Shown in pieces: positions 7,268-16,200 of a stretch of DNA of 64,000 nt. Within the stretch, counting starts at the first letter, position 1, and each line of letters begins with the position of its first letter. The translations under genes and the position numbers were made by a program. The DNA is taken from contig DAISIK010000012.1 of the NCBI GenBank assembly GCA_036822055.1, positions 1 through 64,000 on the forward strand, read 5' to 3'. The stretch is from DAISIK01 sp036822055. GTDB taxonomy: Bacteria > Verrucomicrobiota > Verrucomicrobiia > Opitutales > Puniceicoccaceae. The notes under the pieces were generated by a model. That model did no database searches. It was not told where the DNA came from and saw nothing but the letters and a program-made list of their open reading frames with translations.

Positions 7268-8860
7268 ATGCACAAAAACTGGATCAACATTGTTACGGTT
7301 TCCGGACTCACCTTCCTATCCCGGATTCTTGGACTGGCCCGTGACGGTCTACTCTATGCGATCCTTGGCTCCTCAAAGGTCCACGCCGCTTTCATCATAG
7401 CTTTCACTCTGCCCAACCTCTTCCGCCGCCTTCTCGGCGAGGGCGCCCTCTCCTCCGCAGCTATGCCCGTGCTCGCCCAGGCTCAAAATTCGGGAGGGTT
7501 TGACTCGATGGGTTCACTTCTCTCGAAGCTCTGCCTTAGGCTGGCCGTCGCCCTCTTGGTCATTTTTTTGGTTGGAGAGCTAGTCTTTTTCCTCGGCCTC
7601 CTCCTCACCCCTCCGGATCACCGCCTCCACCTCGCTTTTGCTTACAGCACCGTTGTCTTCGCCTACATCCTTCCCGTCTGCCTCGCCGCCCTTCTCACAG
7701 CAGGTCTCAATCTGCTCGGGGCATTTGCCGTACCCGCCTTCACTCCGGTCCTGCTAAATCTCGCCATCATTCTAGGGGCCTTTATCTCAATCCTTTGGCT
7801 CCCGTCCAATCCAGCAGGCGAGGTCTCCCAAACCGCCGGTTGGATTCTCTGTGGCTCCGTCCTCATCGGTGGCTTACTTCAACTTGGAGCGACCTTTTTT
7901 GACATTTGGCGGCGAGGTTGGAGGTTTCGTTTTGACTTCAACAAAGACTCCTACACGGAAAAGGTTTGGAATCTATTCGTTCCCGGTTTCTGGGGCGCAG
8001 CCGTCGCCCAGATTAATCTTCTGGTCGGCAGAATGCTTGGCTTTGCCATCGGTAGCGCCACGGTTACGTATCTCTATCTCGCCACTCGACTGATAGAACT
8101 TCCCCTCGGTCTCTATGCCATAGCCATCACCACGGTTTACTTCCCGGCCCTTAGCCGGTCGGCGGCCTCCAACGATCTACTCGGAGTGCGTCGCTCCTTT
8201 AATCAAGGACTTGGCCGTATCCTACTCATCACTTTGCCAGCTGCCGCAGGACTCGCCGCCTTATCCACCCCGATCCTCACCACTCTATTTCAACACGGAA
8301 TTTTCTCTCCGGACGATGTTCTGGTCACCGCTGAGCTTTTATCCATTTACGCCCTCGCTCTACCGGCCTACGCCGTCGCAACCTTCACCATCAAAGGCCT
8401 CCATGCTGTCTCGAACATGAGGGCTCCCCTGAAGATCGCAACTTGGAACTTTTTTGTCCACCTCGCCTTCTGTCTATTTTTGATTGGGCCTCTTGGTGCC
8501 CACGGTCTCGCTGCCGCCAGTGCGATTGCTTCAACTATCCAGGCTATACTCCTCCTCAGGGCCCTCCACCGATCGCTCAAACTGCCAGGAGAGCAGCAAA
8601 CTATCCCGCTCTTCCCCCTTTCGAAGACCCTGGTTTTTACGGGAACTTCCCTAATCCTTTTCCTTGCCCTGCGACTTTTTGCCCTTCCAAGTCTCCAGCC
8701 TGCGAGCCCTTTTCATTCGTTCGCCGATCGTTTGCAACTCGCCTTTGACTTGTTCTTTTTTATCGGCTTGGGAGCCCTCTCCTATTTTGCAATCATCCTC
8801 CCTTACATCTTTGCTCTAAGGACAAAAAAAAGCCGTTCCCTCGAGAACGGCTCTGCTTGA
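7268..8860 (+). CDS. murJ: Lipid II flippase MurJ (MviN)
   Basis: Inner-membrane flippase moving lipid II for peptidoglycan synthesis. 530 aa with about 14 hydrophobic segments; the N-terminus NIVTVSGLTFLSRILGLARD and LPNLFRRLLGEGALSSAAMP are family hallmarks (conserved arginines and the LLGEGALSSA motif). Divergent from the short pta gene; no Shine-Dalgarno motif before ATG 7268. The last codons double as a stem-loop that, read on the other strand, looks like the terminator of the next gene. Confidence 0.95.
   Translation: MHKNWINIVTVSGLTFLSRILGLARDGLLYAILGSSKVHAAFIIAFTLPNLFRRLLGEGALSSAAMPVLAQAQNSGGFDSMGSLLSKLCLRLAVALLVIFLVGELVFFLGLLLTPPDHRLHLAFAYSTVVFAYILPVCLAALLTAGLNLLGAFAVPAFTPVLLNLAIILGAFISILWLPSNPAGEVSQTAGWILCGSVLIGGLLQLGATFFDIWRRGWRFRFDFNKDSYTEKVWNLFVPGFWGAAVAQINLLVGRMLGFAIGSATVTYLYLATRLIELPLGLYAIAITTVYFPALSRSAASNDLLGVRRSFNQGLGRILLITLPAAAGLAALSTPILTTLFQHGIFSPDDVLVTAELLSIYALALPAYAVATFTIKGLHAVSNMRAPLKIATWNFFVHLAFCLFLIGPLGAHGLAAASAIASTIQAILLLRALHRSLKLPGEQQTIPLFPLSKTLVFTGTSLILFLALRLFALPSLQPASPFHSFADRLQLAFDLFFFIGLGALSYFAIILPYIFALRTKKSRSLENGSA
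8824..8852 (-). terminator. Intrinsic terminator for the HTH gene, embedded in the murJ 3' end
   Basis: A perfect 8-bp stem (AGCCGTTC 8831-8838 with GAACGGCT 8845-8852, 6-base loop) is preceded on the plus strand by a run of A. Read on the minus strand this is a hairpin followed by a U-tract, correctly placed about 32 bases after the stop of the gene at 8884-9255. It lies inside the murJ coding sequence. Confidence 0.75.
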
Positions 8861-8883
8861 GATCTGTGGAAGGAGCTTCCTGA

Positions 8884-9255
8884 TCAGAGGTGATCGTACC
8901 TGCCCCGGCCGATGTTAAGGACGGTCTGGTAGCTTACTTCGAACTGCTCGGCCACATCCCGGCGACGTTCGCCCTGGCTGAGTGCCGCCTTGACACCATC
9001 GCGAATCGCCGGTGTGATTGTAGTTCTTGAGCGGCGAGAACCATTTCTCTCTGCCTGAGTCACCTTCACCCCAAACAATTCGACAAGCTTGTCGGCGAGG
9101 CGCTGAGGACTTCCGAAGCCACCTTGTTCAATCATCGACTGGATGCCCCGCCTTTCATTCTCCTGCTCTTCAACAGTTTTGAGGAGCTCGGCTTTGAGCT
9201 GATCAAGCTTCTGCTTTTCCTTTTCGATCTTTTCGATTTCTTTTTCAATACTCAT
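8884..9255 (-). CDS. Coiled-coil plus helix-turn-helix protein of unknown role
   Basis: 123 aa. Residues 1-45 are a highly charged heptad-rich coiled coil (EKEIEKIEKEKQKLDQLKAE), followed by SPQRLADKLVELFGVK, a basic linker (ERNGSRRSRTTITP) and a C-terminal helix-turn-helix (RDVAEQFEVSYQTVLNIGRG). The plan, oligomerising coil, basic linker, small DNA-binding end, is reminiscent of nucleoid-associated proteins, but I do not recognise a named family. It is transcribed alone, divergent from recJ, with its own terminator. Function unproven; DNA binding is a reasonable inference. Confidence 0.75.
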   Translation of the reverse strand: MSIEKEIEKIEKEKQKLDQLKAELLKTVEEQENERRGIQSMIEQGGFGSPQRLADKLVELFGVKVTQAERNGSRRSRTTITPAIRDGVKAALSQGERRRDVAEQFEVSYQTVLNIGRGRYDHL

Positions 9256-9312
9256 ACAGAACTTCGTAAATTGTACATCACGTGTTTTATTTCAAGAAGA
9301 TTTTTTAATTAA

Positions 9313-11028
9313 ATGATTTGGCAGTTTCCTACCTTACCCCTACCAGCCTCTTCCCCAGGGGACTCAAAACTCTTCTACGAATCCCTTTTAGCCCATATCC
9401 TTGAGCCCCTGGGGCTAAATTCGGAGATGGACAAAGCTGCTTTTCTCGACCCCAATCTAAACAACCTGATGCCGGCTTCCTCGATCCCTGGCATCCCCTT
9501 ATTCGCCAACTACCTCGTTCAGCAAGGTTCATCATTTCTCGTCTACGGGGATTATGATGTCGACGGAATCACCGCCTCCTGCCAGCTCTCCATCCTGCTC
9601 CAAACCCTCGGGAAAACTTGTCGTGTTTTCATTCCAAACCGGTTCCGTCACGGCTATGGCATCACCCACCAAGGTCTCAAGGAGGCAATTGCCGGTGATC
9701 CTTTCGACACCTTCGTAGCCCTCGACTGTGGGACAAATTCTATAGCGGTTCTCAATGAGCTTCTCCCCCCAACGTTGGAAACATTTATTGTAGATCATCA
9801 CCAGCCGGAAGGGGGTCAGCTTTCGGATTTAGCTCCCCATCAACACTTGATCAATCCGCACGCAATGGAGAGCCCGGAACAAGCAAAAGGTTTTTGCACA
9901 GCCGGTCTCGTTTTTAAAATCACCCAGGCAGTCAAACGAGTCCTCAAGCGAAGGGACGATGCGCGGCAAGCTCAACTCAACCTGGGCCACTTTCTTCAAT
10001 TTGCCACCCTCGGTACAGTTGCCGATCTTGTTCCCCTCCAACATGAAAACCGGATCCTTGTCTCGACCGGATTACAACGTCTTGCTCGTACCGATATTCA
10101 AGGACTACGCGCCCTCATCAAGGTATCCGGCCTCGATCCATCCCGTGGTCTGGATGCCGAGGATCTTGCCTTCCGCCTTGCTCCCCGGCTCAACGCTGGA
10201 GGGAGGCTCGGCGATGCCACAGTGCCCCTAGAACTACTGTTAACCCCATCAGAACAGCAGTCCTTGGAACTTGCGGATGCCCTCAATGAGTTGAATCAAC
10301 AACGCCAGCAAATCGAGCAACGCTGTAGCGCTGAAGCTGAAGCCATCCTTATCTCCCAGATAGCTTCTGGAGATTGCGGGCTGATCGCTCATCAAGACGA
10401 TTGGCACCACGGTATTGTAGGAATTGTGGCCGGGCGTTTCACCAACCGCTTCCACCGCCCTTGCTTGATCCTGGGCAGGGACGGGGACGTCTTCAAAGGT
10501 TCCGGGCGTTCTCCCGACGGCGTTAATCTGGTACAAATTCTGCAATCGTGCGAGGAACAGCCTGCTCGATGGGGAGGACACCCGGCAGCCATTGGGATGA
10601 CAGTCGAATCTGACCGGATCGACGCTTTCTCGGAGAGTTTCAAAGCCGCTTCTCGGTGCGTACTCGGAGGGAGCCCACCCGAGCCATCCCTCGCCATTTC
10701 CAGTTGGGTCGCTCCGCCTCAACTCGATTTCGGCCTTCTTGATTTTCTCGAAAAACTCAAACCCTACGGCAAGGGGAACCCGGAGCCCGTCTTCGCCATC
10801 GCCCTTGAAGACGGGCTTCGAAACGTCAGGCCTTTCGGAAAAAATCACCTCCGCGCTTCTATCCCGGAAATTGCCCATCAGGAGCACTCTCTGGTCGCTT
10901 GGAATGGGGCCCCCAATCCTCCCCCAGAGCGTTGTCCGATCGTATGCGCAGTGCGTCTCAAAAAAAACTTTTGGTCAAACCGGGAAGAAATCCGGGTCGA
11001 GCTCATCGATTGGCGACTTCCTGCCTGA
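9313..11028 (+). CDS. recJ: Single-stranded-DNA-specific exonuclease RecJ
   Basis: 5'-3' exonuclease acting on single-stranded DNA in RecF-pathway recombination, mismatch and base-excision repair. 571 aa. DHH-domain metal motifs are present: YGDYDVDGITA (about residue 78), LDCGTNS (about 137) and IVDHHQPE (about 158). The DHHA1 part has LAPRLNAGGRLGDA (about 290) and GSGRSPDGVNL / GGHPAAIGMT (about 395-425), then an OB-like C-terminal domain (YGKGNPEPVFA). The ATG at 9313 follows an AT-rich leader without a Shine-Dalgarno motif. Length and motifs are complete. Confidence 0.95.
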   Translation: MIWQFPTLPLPASSPGDSKLFYESLLAHILEPLGLNSEMDKAAFLDPNLNNLMPASSIPGIPLFANYLVQQGSSFLVYGDYDVDGITASCQLSILLQTLGKTCRVFIPNRFRHGYGITHQGLKEAIAGDPFDTFVALDCGTNSIAVLNELLPPTLETFIVDHHQPEGGQLSDLAPHQHLINPHAMESPEQAKGFCTAGLVFKITQAVKRVLKRRDDARQAQLNLGHFLQFATLGTVADLVPLQHENRILVSTGLQRLARTDIQGLRALIKVSGLDPSRGLDAEDLAFRLAPRLNAGGRLGDATVPLELLLTPSEQQSLELADALNELNQQRQQIEQRCSAEAEAILISQIASGDCGLIAHQDDWHHGIVGIVAGRFTNRFHRPCLILGRDGDVFKGSGRSPDGVNLVQILQSCEEQPARWGGHPAAIGMTVESDRIDAFSESFKAASRCVLGGSPPEPSLAISSWVAPPQLDFGLLDFLEKLKPYGKGNPEPVFAIALEDGLRNVRPFGKNHLRASIPEIAHQEHSLVAWNGAPNPPPERCPIVCAVRLKKNFWSNREEIRVELIDWRLPA

Positions 11029-11058
11029 AGAACCGTCCCAATTTGGCTGAAGCTGCAT

Positions 11059-12027
11059 TTGCCCCCCTCATCGTCCCATTTTCTCACGCCCGATAGATGG
11101 TTGCCTCCTCATTTCAAGCCGACTAACTCTCTTCTAGTGGATCACCGAGAACCCAATGTTATTTGCTTCGGAGAAACCCTCTGGGACTGTCTCCCCCACG
11201 GCCTCTTCGTCGGCGGCGCCCCCTATAACGTCGCGCACCATCTCGTCCGCTTCAAGGTACCCACCGCCCTTGCTACGACACTTGGTCGGGATCTTCTCGG
11301 CGAACTGGCTCGTGAACGAATTCATGCCTCCGGCGTTCAACTCGAACTCGTCCGGGAGCACCCCACCTGGCCAACCGGGTACGTACTGGTCCGGCTTTCC
11401 GAAAAGGGGGATGCGAGCTATGATTTTCCTCAACCAGTCGCCTGGGATCAGATCTCCCTCGACAGATCAGGAGTCGACGCTTTCCAGTCAGCCTCCGCCG
11501 TCGTCTACGGTACCCTCTCTCAACGACAACCGCAAAATCAGGAAACCCTCCGGCAAATCCTTCCCAAAACTCAAGGGCTGAGAGTTTTTGACCTCAACCT
11601 GCGTCCCACCTTTCAAAACCGCCCGTTCGCCCTTGATATCATGGCCCTGTCCGATGTCCTGAAAGTCAACGAAGATGAGGTTGCCTGGCTTACTTCAGAG
11701 GCCTTTGACTTCGAGCAACCTAAGACCTCGATGGCCGCCATCCGCAAGCTCGCCCCAACCCTGCAAATCCTCATTACCCTTGGGTCCCGGGGAGCTTTTT
11801 ACTCCCCGGACGCGGATACCCTCCACTACGCCCCGGCGCCGCAAATTGAGGTTCGCGATACCATCGGAGCCGGAGATGCCTTTACAGCCTCTTTCGTGGC
11901 CGGAATGCTCGGAGAGCTTCGCCACGATCCGGCAGCCCTGCTCAAGCGCTCGACTCACCTTGGCTCGCAAGTCGCCACGATGAATGGAGCTCAGCCCTTC
12001 TATGATCCAGCCGACCTTTCTCTCTAA
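11059..12027 (+). CDS. PfkB-family carbohydrate kinase (fructokinase-like)
   Basis: Ribokinase-fold sugar kinase, ATP-dependent, probably acting on fructose or a related sugar. Motifs are the N-terminal VICFGETLWDCLP and GGAPYNVAHHL (sugar site), DLNLRP (mid-domain), and the C-terminal signature with catalytic base DTIGAGDAFTASF near residue 270. The first in-frame start is TTG 11059; GTG 11137, just before the homologous region, is more likely to be real and would give about 296 aa, the family norm. Immediately downstream of recJ, probably by proximity only. Substrate cannot be read from sequence. Confidence 0.85.
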   Translation: MPPSSSHFLTPDRWLPPHFKPTNSLLVDHREPNVICFGETLWDCLPHGLFVGGAPYNVAHHLVRFKVPTALATTLGRDLLGELARERIHASGVQLELVREHPTWPTGYVLVRLSEKGDASYDFPQPVAWDQISLDRSGVDAFQSASAVVYGTLSQRQPQNQETLRQILPKTQGLRVFDLNLRPTFQNRPFALDIMALSDVLKVNEDEVAWLTSEAFDFEQPKTSMAAIRKLAPTLQILITLGSRGAFYSPDADTLHYAPAPQIEVRDTIGAGDAFTASFVAGMLGELRHDPAALLKRSTHLGSQVATMNGAQPFYDPADLSL

Positions 12028-12080
12028 ACGGCAGGCACCCTTTTATTGACCTCGAGGCACTCAAACCGCAAGGTCGGGTC

Positions 12081-12455
12081 ATGTTTCAGCTCTCTGGAAA
12101 GATAAAAGAAATCTTCGAGGAACAAACCTTCTCGAGCGGATTTAACAAGCGGGAATTCGTCATCACCACAGACGAGGATAAGTACCCCCAGGACATCAGC
12201 TTCGAGTGCCTCAAGGATAAAGTGTCCCTCATCGAAAATTTATCGAAGGGCCAAGAGGTCACCGTCTCCTTCGACATCCGCGGACGCGAATGGAACGGGC
12301 GCTACTTCGTCAATTTAAACGCCTGGAAAATCGAATCCAAAGGCGAGGGCGGAGGCGAGGCTGACGCACCGATCCCATCGACCAATCGACCTCCCCTCAA
12401 GCGCTCCGCTACTCCTCAGTCTGGCGAGATCGACGACGACGAGGTCCCCTTTTGA
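12081..12455 (+). CDS. DUF3127 protein with SSB-like acidic tail
   Basis: 124 aa. The N-terminal about 90 residues (MFQLSGKIKEIFEEQTF, KREFVIT, QDISFECLKDK, WNGRYFVNLNAWKIE) match the DUF3127 beta-rich domain, likely an OB-like fold. A flexible glycine/proline linker follows and the protein ends EIDDDEVPF, which closely resembles the acidic C-terminal peptide of single-stranded-DNA-binding protein (DDDIPF) that docks repair and replication enzymes. DUF3127 has no assigned function that I know. The tail and nearby recJ suggest a role at single-stranded DNA; this is inference. Confidence 0.8.
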   Translation: MFQLSGKIKEIFEEQTFSSGFNKREFVITTDEDKYPQDISFECLKDKVSLIENLSKGQEVTVSFDIRGREWNGRYFVNLNAWKIESKGEGGGEADAPIPSTNRPPLKRSATPQSGEIDDDEVPF

Positions 12456-12482
12456 CCCGTCTCCCCACCTGACCCGATCGCC

Positions 12483-13898
12483 TTACTTTTCGACAGTCGC
12501 GCCCCGCGAATCGGTCCCCTCCATCGCCCTCGCGAGGGTGCGTTGGGGGTTATCCACTCGAAAAGAAAAGGCCAGCAATAAACCGCTCAAACCGGCGACC
12601 GCTCCAATCCCCGCCCGGTAGCTTCCCGTCCAATCCAGGGACAGGCTAAAAGCAAAAGGAGCCACCGCGCTCCCGTAGACGAGGCCCGCCATACTCACCC
12701 CGGTAATCGCTCCCAGAGCCTTTCGTCCAAAATACCGGGGATAAAGGGTGCCACTCACCGTGATGAAGGTGCCCCCGGTAATACCCGAACCCAGCACAAA
12801 AAGCGGCAACCAGATCGACGATGGTGCCACCATCAGACCCATCGATGCCGTCAGCATTCCCGCACAGAAGAGGACCACCATCCATTTGATTCGAAAGCGA
12901 TCAATCAGCCAGCCGCTAGCCACCGTAAAGACACTGGCCACCAAGGCCGAGGGCACCAGCGCCGCCAGGAGAGCCTCCTTGCGAACCTGTAAATCCTCTG
13001 CCACCGAAAGGATGTGGAAGGTAAAGGCGGTGGAAAAGAAGGCCTGCAAAGTCATCGCCAGAGACACCACCCAGAAAGCCCGATTCCGCAGCACCTCCGG
13101 AAGGGTAAACTCATGCACCATCAACAAGTCCCGGTTCGGCTTGCGCCCAGATTTGCGACCGTCTCCACCGTCCATTTGCAGGCCGCATTCCTCGGGATTG
13201 TCACGGAAAAATGCCCACGCCAGCGGCACGAAAATCAAAACCACCATCGCGGCCATCATTTGCCATAAGCGCTCCCAGCCGATCTCCCGGATCAACTGCT
13301 CAAAAACCCAGGGGCTCAAAGAGAAAACAATGCTCACCGCCAACCCATTGATCGCCGTCGCCGTTCCTCGACGCCGGTTGAACCACTTTCCGATCATGTT
13401 CCGCGAGGCCAGTGTCAACCATCCCTGGCCGTACAGCCGGAGGAGGAAAAAACCTCCCGAAACCCAGACCATCATCCCCAACCAACAGATCCCCTCCAGA
13501 CCGCCCCCCGGTTCTCCCAGATGACTCCCGATCCAACCGGAAAAACTCAGCAAGACTAGAGCCGCAGCCATCCCGCAACCCGCCAGCATGGCCATCCTGC
13601 GCGAACCGATCCGGTCCAGCTTCCTCCCGGAATAGGGAATTAACAATCCGCTAAGCACCGTGCCAATGAGATAGGTCATGCTCAGTTGGGTTCTCGTCAA
13701 TCCCGTGTCCTCGATCAATCGATCCGTGAAGACACTCACCCCAATCGTTTGCCCTGGCAAACTGCCCAGCACCCCGACCGTGCCGACCAGAACAACGATC
13801 CACCCGTAAAAAATCCGACAGCCCGCTGGATTGATCGGGAAGTCAGCATCCCAAACCTTCTGCCGAAAAGCCCTGGCGAGCCTCAATCCCGCTCCCAT
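12483..13898 (-). CDS. Major facilitator superfamily transporter
   Basis: 471 aa with about 12 hydrophobic helices in two halves. The MFS loop 2-3 signature appears as YSGRKLDRIGSRR after the second helix and there is a charged central loop (QMDGGDGRKSGRKPNRD). The beginning FYGWIVVLVGTVGVLGSLPGQT resembles the oxalate/formate-antiporter and monocarboxylate-porter branch, so a small organic anion is plausible. It lies 16 bases downstream of pta, on the same strand, so carboxylate export with the acetate pathway is possible but unproven. Confidence 0.8.
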   Translation of the reverse strand: MGAGLRLARAFRQKVWDADFPINPAGCRIFYGWIVVLVGTVGVLGSLPGQTIGVSVFTDRLIEDTGLTRTQLSMTYLIGTVLSGLLIPYSGRKLDRIGSRRMAMLAGCGMAAALVLLSFSGWIGSHLGEPGGGLEGICWLGMMVWVSGGFFLLRLYGQGWLTLASRNMIGKWFNRRRGTATAINGLAVSIVFSLSPWVFEQLIREIGWERLWQMMAAMVVLIFVPLAWAFFRDNPEECGLQMDGGDGRKSGRKPNRDLLMVHEFTLPEVLRNRAFWVVSLAMTLQAFFSTAFTFHILSVAEDLQVRKEALLAALVPSALVASVFTVASGWLIDRFRIKWMVVLFCAGMLTASMGLMVAPSSIWLPLFVLGSGITGGTFITVSGTLYPRYFGRKALGAITGVSMAGLVYGSAVAPFAFSLSLDWTGSYRAGIGAVAGLSGLLLAFSFRVDNPQRTLARAMEGTDSRGATVEK

Positions 13899-13914
13899 CT
13901 GGAAAATTTAGCTG

Positions 13915-16095
13915 TCAACCCGCAGCCTGGATGGCCGTCACGGCGATCGTGTAAATGATATCGTCGACCAAGGCTCCCCGACTCAAATCGTTAACCGGCT
14001 TGCGCAACCCCTGCAGCACCGGCCCAATTGAAATCAGATTGGCGCTCCGTTGCACTGCCTTGTAAGTCGTGTTGCCCGTGTTCAAGTCAGGGAATACAAA
14101 CACCGTCGCCCGCCCTGCCACCGTACTATGAGGAGCCTTTTTCTCTGCGACATCCGGAGTTGCTGCCGCATCGTACTGAAGCGGTCCGTCAATTAAGAGG
14201 TCCGGGCGCAACTGCTGCGCCAATCGCGTCGCTTCCCGGACCTTGTCCACATCTGCCCCACTGCCGCTATCTCCAGTACTGTAGCTGATCAGGGCAATCC
14301 GGGGATCAATCCCAAACTGGCGGGCCGTTTCTGCGCTCTGGATGGCGATGTCCGCCAAGGCCTTCGCATCGGGATCCGGGTTGATCGCACAGTCCCCGTA
14401 AACCAAAACCTCACTCGGCAAGCACATGAAGAAGACCGAGGAGACAACCCGAGCATCCTCCTTTGTTTTGATGAGCTGCAGCGCTGGCCGCACTGTGTTC
14501 GCAGAGGAGTGAACCGCTCCGGAAACCAGACCGTCAACCTCACCCAGGGCCAGCATCATGGTACCGAGGACCACGGTATCTTCCAATGCCTCACGTGCCC
14601 GCTCCTCACTCAAGCCCTTGTGACGTCGCCGCTCCAACAATGGCTCGAGATACCGGTCCCGCACTGCCATCGGGTCGACGATTCTCACCGCCTCTGGCAA
14701 GCTCACCCCGTTGGCGGCAGCTACCCGTCCCACCTCCCCGGGATCTCCAATCAGCCAGCTTTTGGCTATACCACGCTCTGCGCAGGCGGCTGCCGCGATG
14801 ATCGTTCGCGGTTCCGTGCCCTCGGGCAGTACGATCGTTTTTCCCAAGCTACGTGCTTTGCGAGCCAACATATGGCGAAAAGCTGCTGGCGAAACTCGGG
14901 GCCGAACTTCGGCAGCGATCCGCTCGCGAATCCAGTCTCCATCCAGGTTGCGGGCCACAAAATCAACAATCTGCTCAATGCGTCCAAAATCATCTGGCGG
15001 CACCTCTTCGGACATTTGGGCAAGCTGGGATGCCGTTCGGAAACTGTCCCGTCGCGTCCGAAAAACTGGCAGACCGGTCGTTTCCAAACCATTCCGGCAA
15101 AGTTCGAGAATCCGCTCATCAATCTTCATCGTCCCCGTCAAAACCAGACCCGCCAGCGGCACCTTGTTCAGCGAGGCCAAGGCAACGGCCATGATCACAT
15201 CATTGCGATCCCCCGGCGTGATGATCAAAGCCCCCGGTTGAAGGACGTGGAGCATATTCGGAACATTCCTGGCGCAGAGCGCCACCGACCTCACCCTCCG
15301 GGTATTCATCTCCCCGGCGTGCAGAAGCTCGGCCTTTAACTCGGCTGCCACGTCCGAACTCCGGACCGCCCTCAATGCCGGATTGTCCGGGATGCATCCA
15401 AAGAGCAGAAAATCTCCCTTCGACGAACGGGAGATCTCACCGCGAAGCCTCTCCCGCTCCTCACTGAGGACCGCCTGAAGATTCCTTCCATCGGGTTTCC
15501 CATCGCCCGCACTGCCGTCTGCACCGACCTCAATACCCTCCTCGGTCCGTTCCCCTTCAGTGCCCGGAAAACTTACCCGATTGGCGATGCACCCCACCAC
15601 CGAGGGATCCTGAGTCCCACCAAACGTAGTCGCCGTAACTTCGATCCGCTCGATGAAAGCCCGGTGATGGCCAATGGTGTGCTTGCCCACGAAAAACATT
15701 TCCGCCCCCAGGGCTTTGACCATCTCTCGGTTCAACCGATTCTTAAAAGATTGGCCCTCCTCCGCCAGCAGCCCCTCAACCACCACCACGTCGGCCTTAT
15801 CCGAAAGGGAATCGACGAGCTCCACCACCCGTTCCATCAGATCCTCCAGACGACCTTCTCGCAGATAATTTTCCGCCTCTCCAATCGGGATCGGCTCTGG
15901 CGGAGATACCCCAAAAAGCCGGTCAGCAAATATGATCGAGGGATCCATCGCCTGGACTTCCTTACCTCGCTGGCTGATTGGCTTACAAAAGGCGACCCGG
16001 ACCCCTTGGCGATCTAGTGCTCTCGCCATCCCCAGCGAAACCGAAGTCAGACCAGCATGGTGGCCGGCCGCGCAAAGATAAAATCGATGATTCAT
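13915..16095 (-). CDS. pta: Phosphate acetyltransferase, full-length three-domain form
   Basis: 726 aa, close to the enterobacterial Pta length. Domains: BioD-like N-terminus (1-220) with a degenerate P-loop HAGLTSVSLGMARAL, as in E. coli Pta; DRTGG domain (about 250-370) with GALIITPGDRNDVIM; catalytic PTA/PTB domain (about 400-725) with IVLPEGTEPRTI, VDGLVSGAVHSSANTVRPA, YGDCAINPDPDAKALAD and ATVFVFPDLNTGNTTYKA. Makes acetyl phosphate from acetyl-CoA; downstream of ackA, forming the classical acetate pathway. A GGGGAG Shine-Dalgarno-like motif precedes its ATG, rare in this window. Second Pta system in the window besides 4950-7204. Confidence 0.95.
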   Translation of the reverse strand: MNHRFYLCAAGHHAGLTSVSLGMARALDRQGVRVAFCKPISQRGKEVQAMDPSIIFADRLFGVSPPEPIPIGEAENYLREGRLEDLMERVVELVDSLSDKADVVVVEGLLAEEGQSFKNRLNREMVKALGAEMFFVGKHTIGHHRAFIERIEVTATTFGGTQDPSVVGCIANRVSFPGTEGERTEEGIEVGADGSAGDGKPDGRNLQAVLSEERERLRGEISRSSKGDFLLFGCIPDNPALRAVRSSDVAAELKAELLHAGEMNTRRVRSVALCARNVPNMLHVLQPGALIITPGDRNDVIMAVALASLNKVPLAGLVLTGTMKIDERILELCRNGLETTGLPVFRTRRDSFRTASQLAQMSEEVPPDDFGRIEQIVDFVARNLDGDWIRERIAAEVRPRVSPAAFRHMLARKARSLGKTIVLPEGTEPRTIIAAAACAERGIAKSWLIGDPGEVGRVAAANGVSLPEAVRIVDPMAVRDRYLEPLLERRRHKGLSEERAREALEDTVVLGTMMLALGEVDGLVSGAVHSSANTVRPALQLIKTKEDARVVSSVFFMCLPSEVLVYGDCAINPDPDAKALADIAIQSAETARQFGIDPRIALISYSTGDSGSGADVDKVREATRLAQQLRPDLLIDGPLQYDAAATPDVAEKKAPHSTVAGRATVFVFPDLNTGNTTYKAVQRSANLISIGPVLQGLRKPVNDLSRGALVDDIIYTIAVTAIQAAG

Positions 16096-16200
16096 AAACT
16101 CCCCAAAAACAATCTCCCAGGAATGGCCCCGAAGCGAGTCTATCCATCCCGACCGATCAGATTATTTAACCCCGCTTCTCGGCGCCTATCTTCGTTTTTT

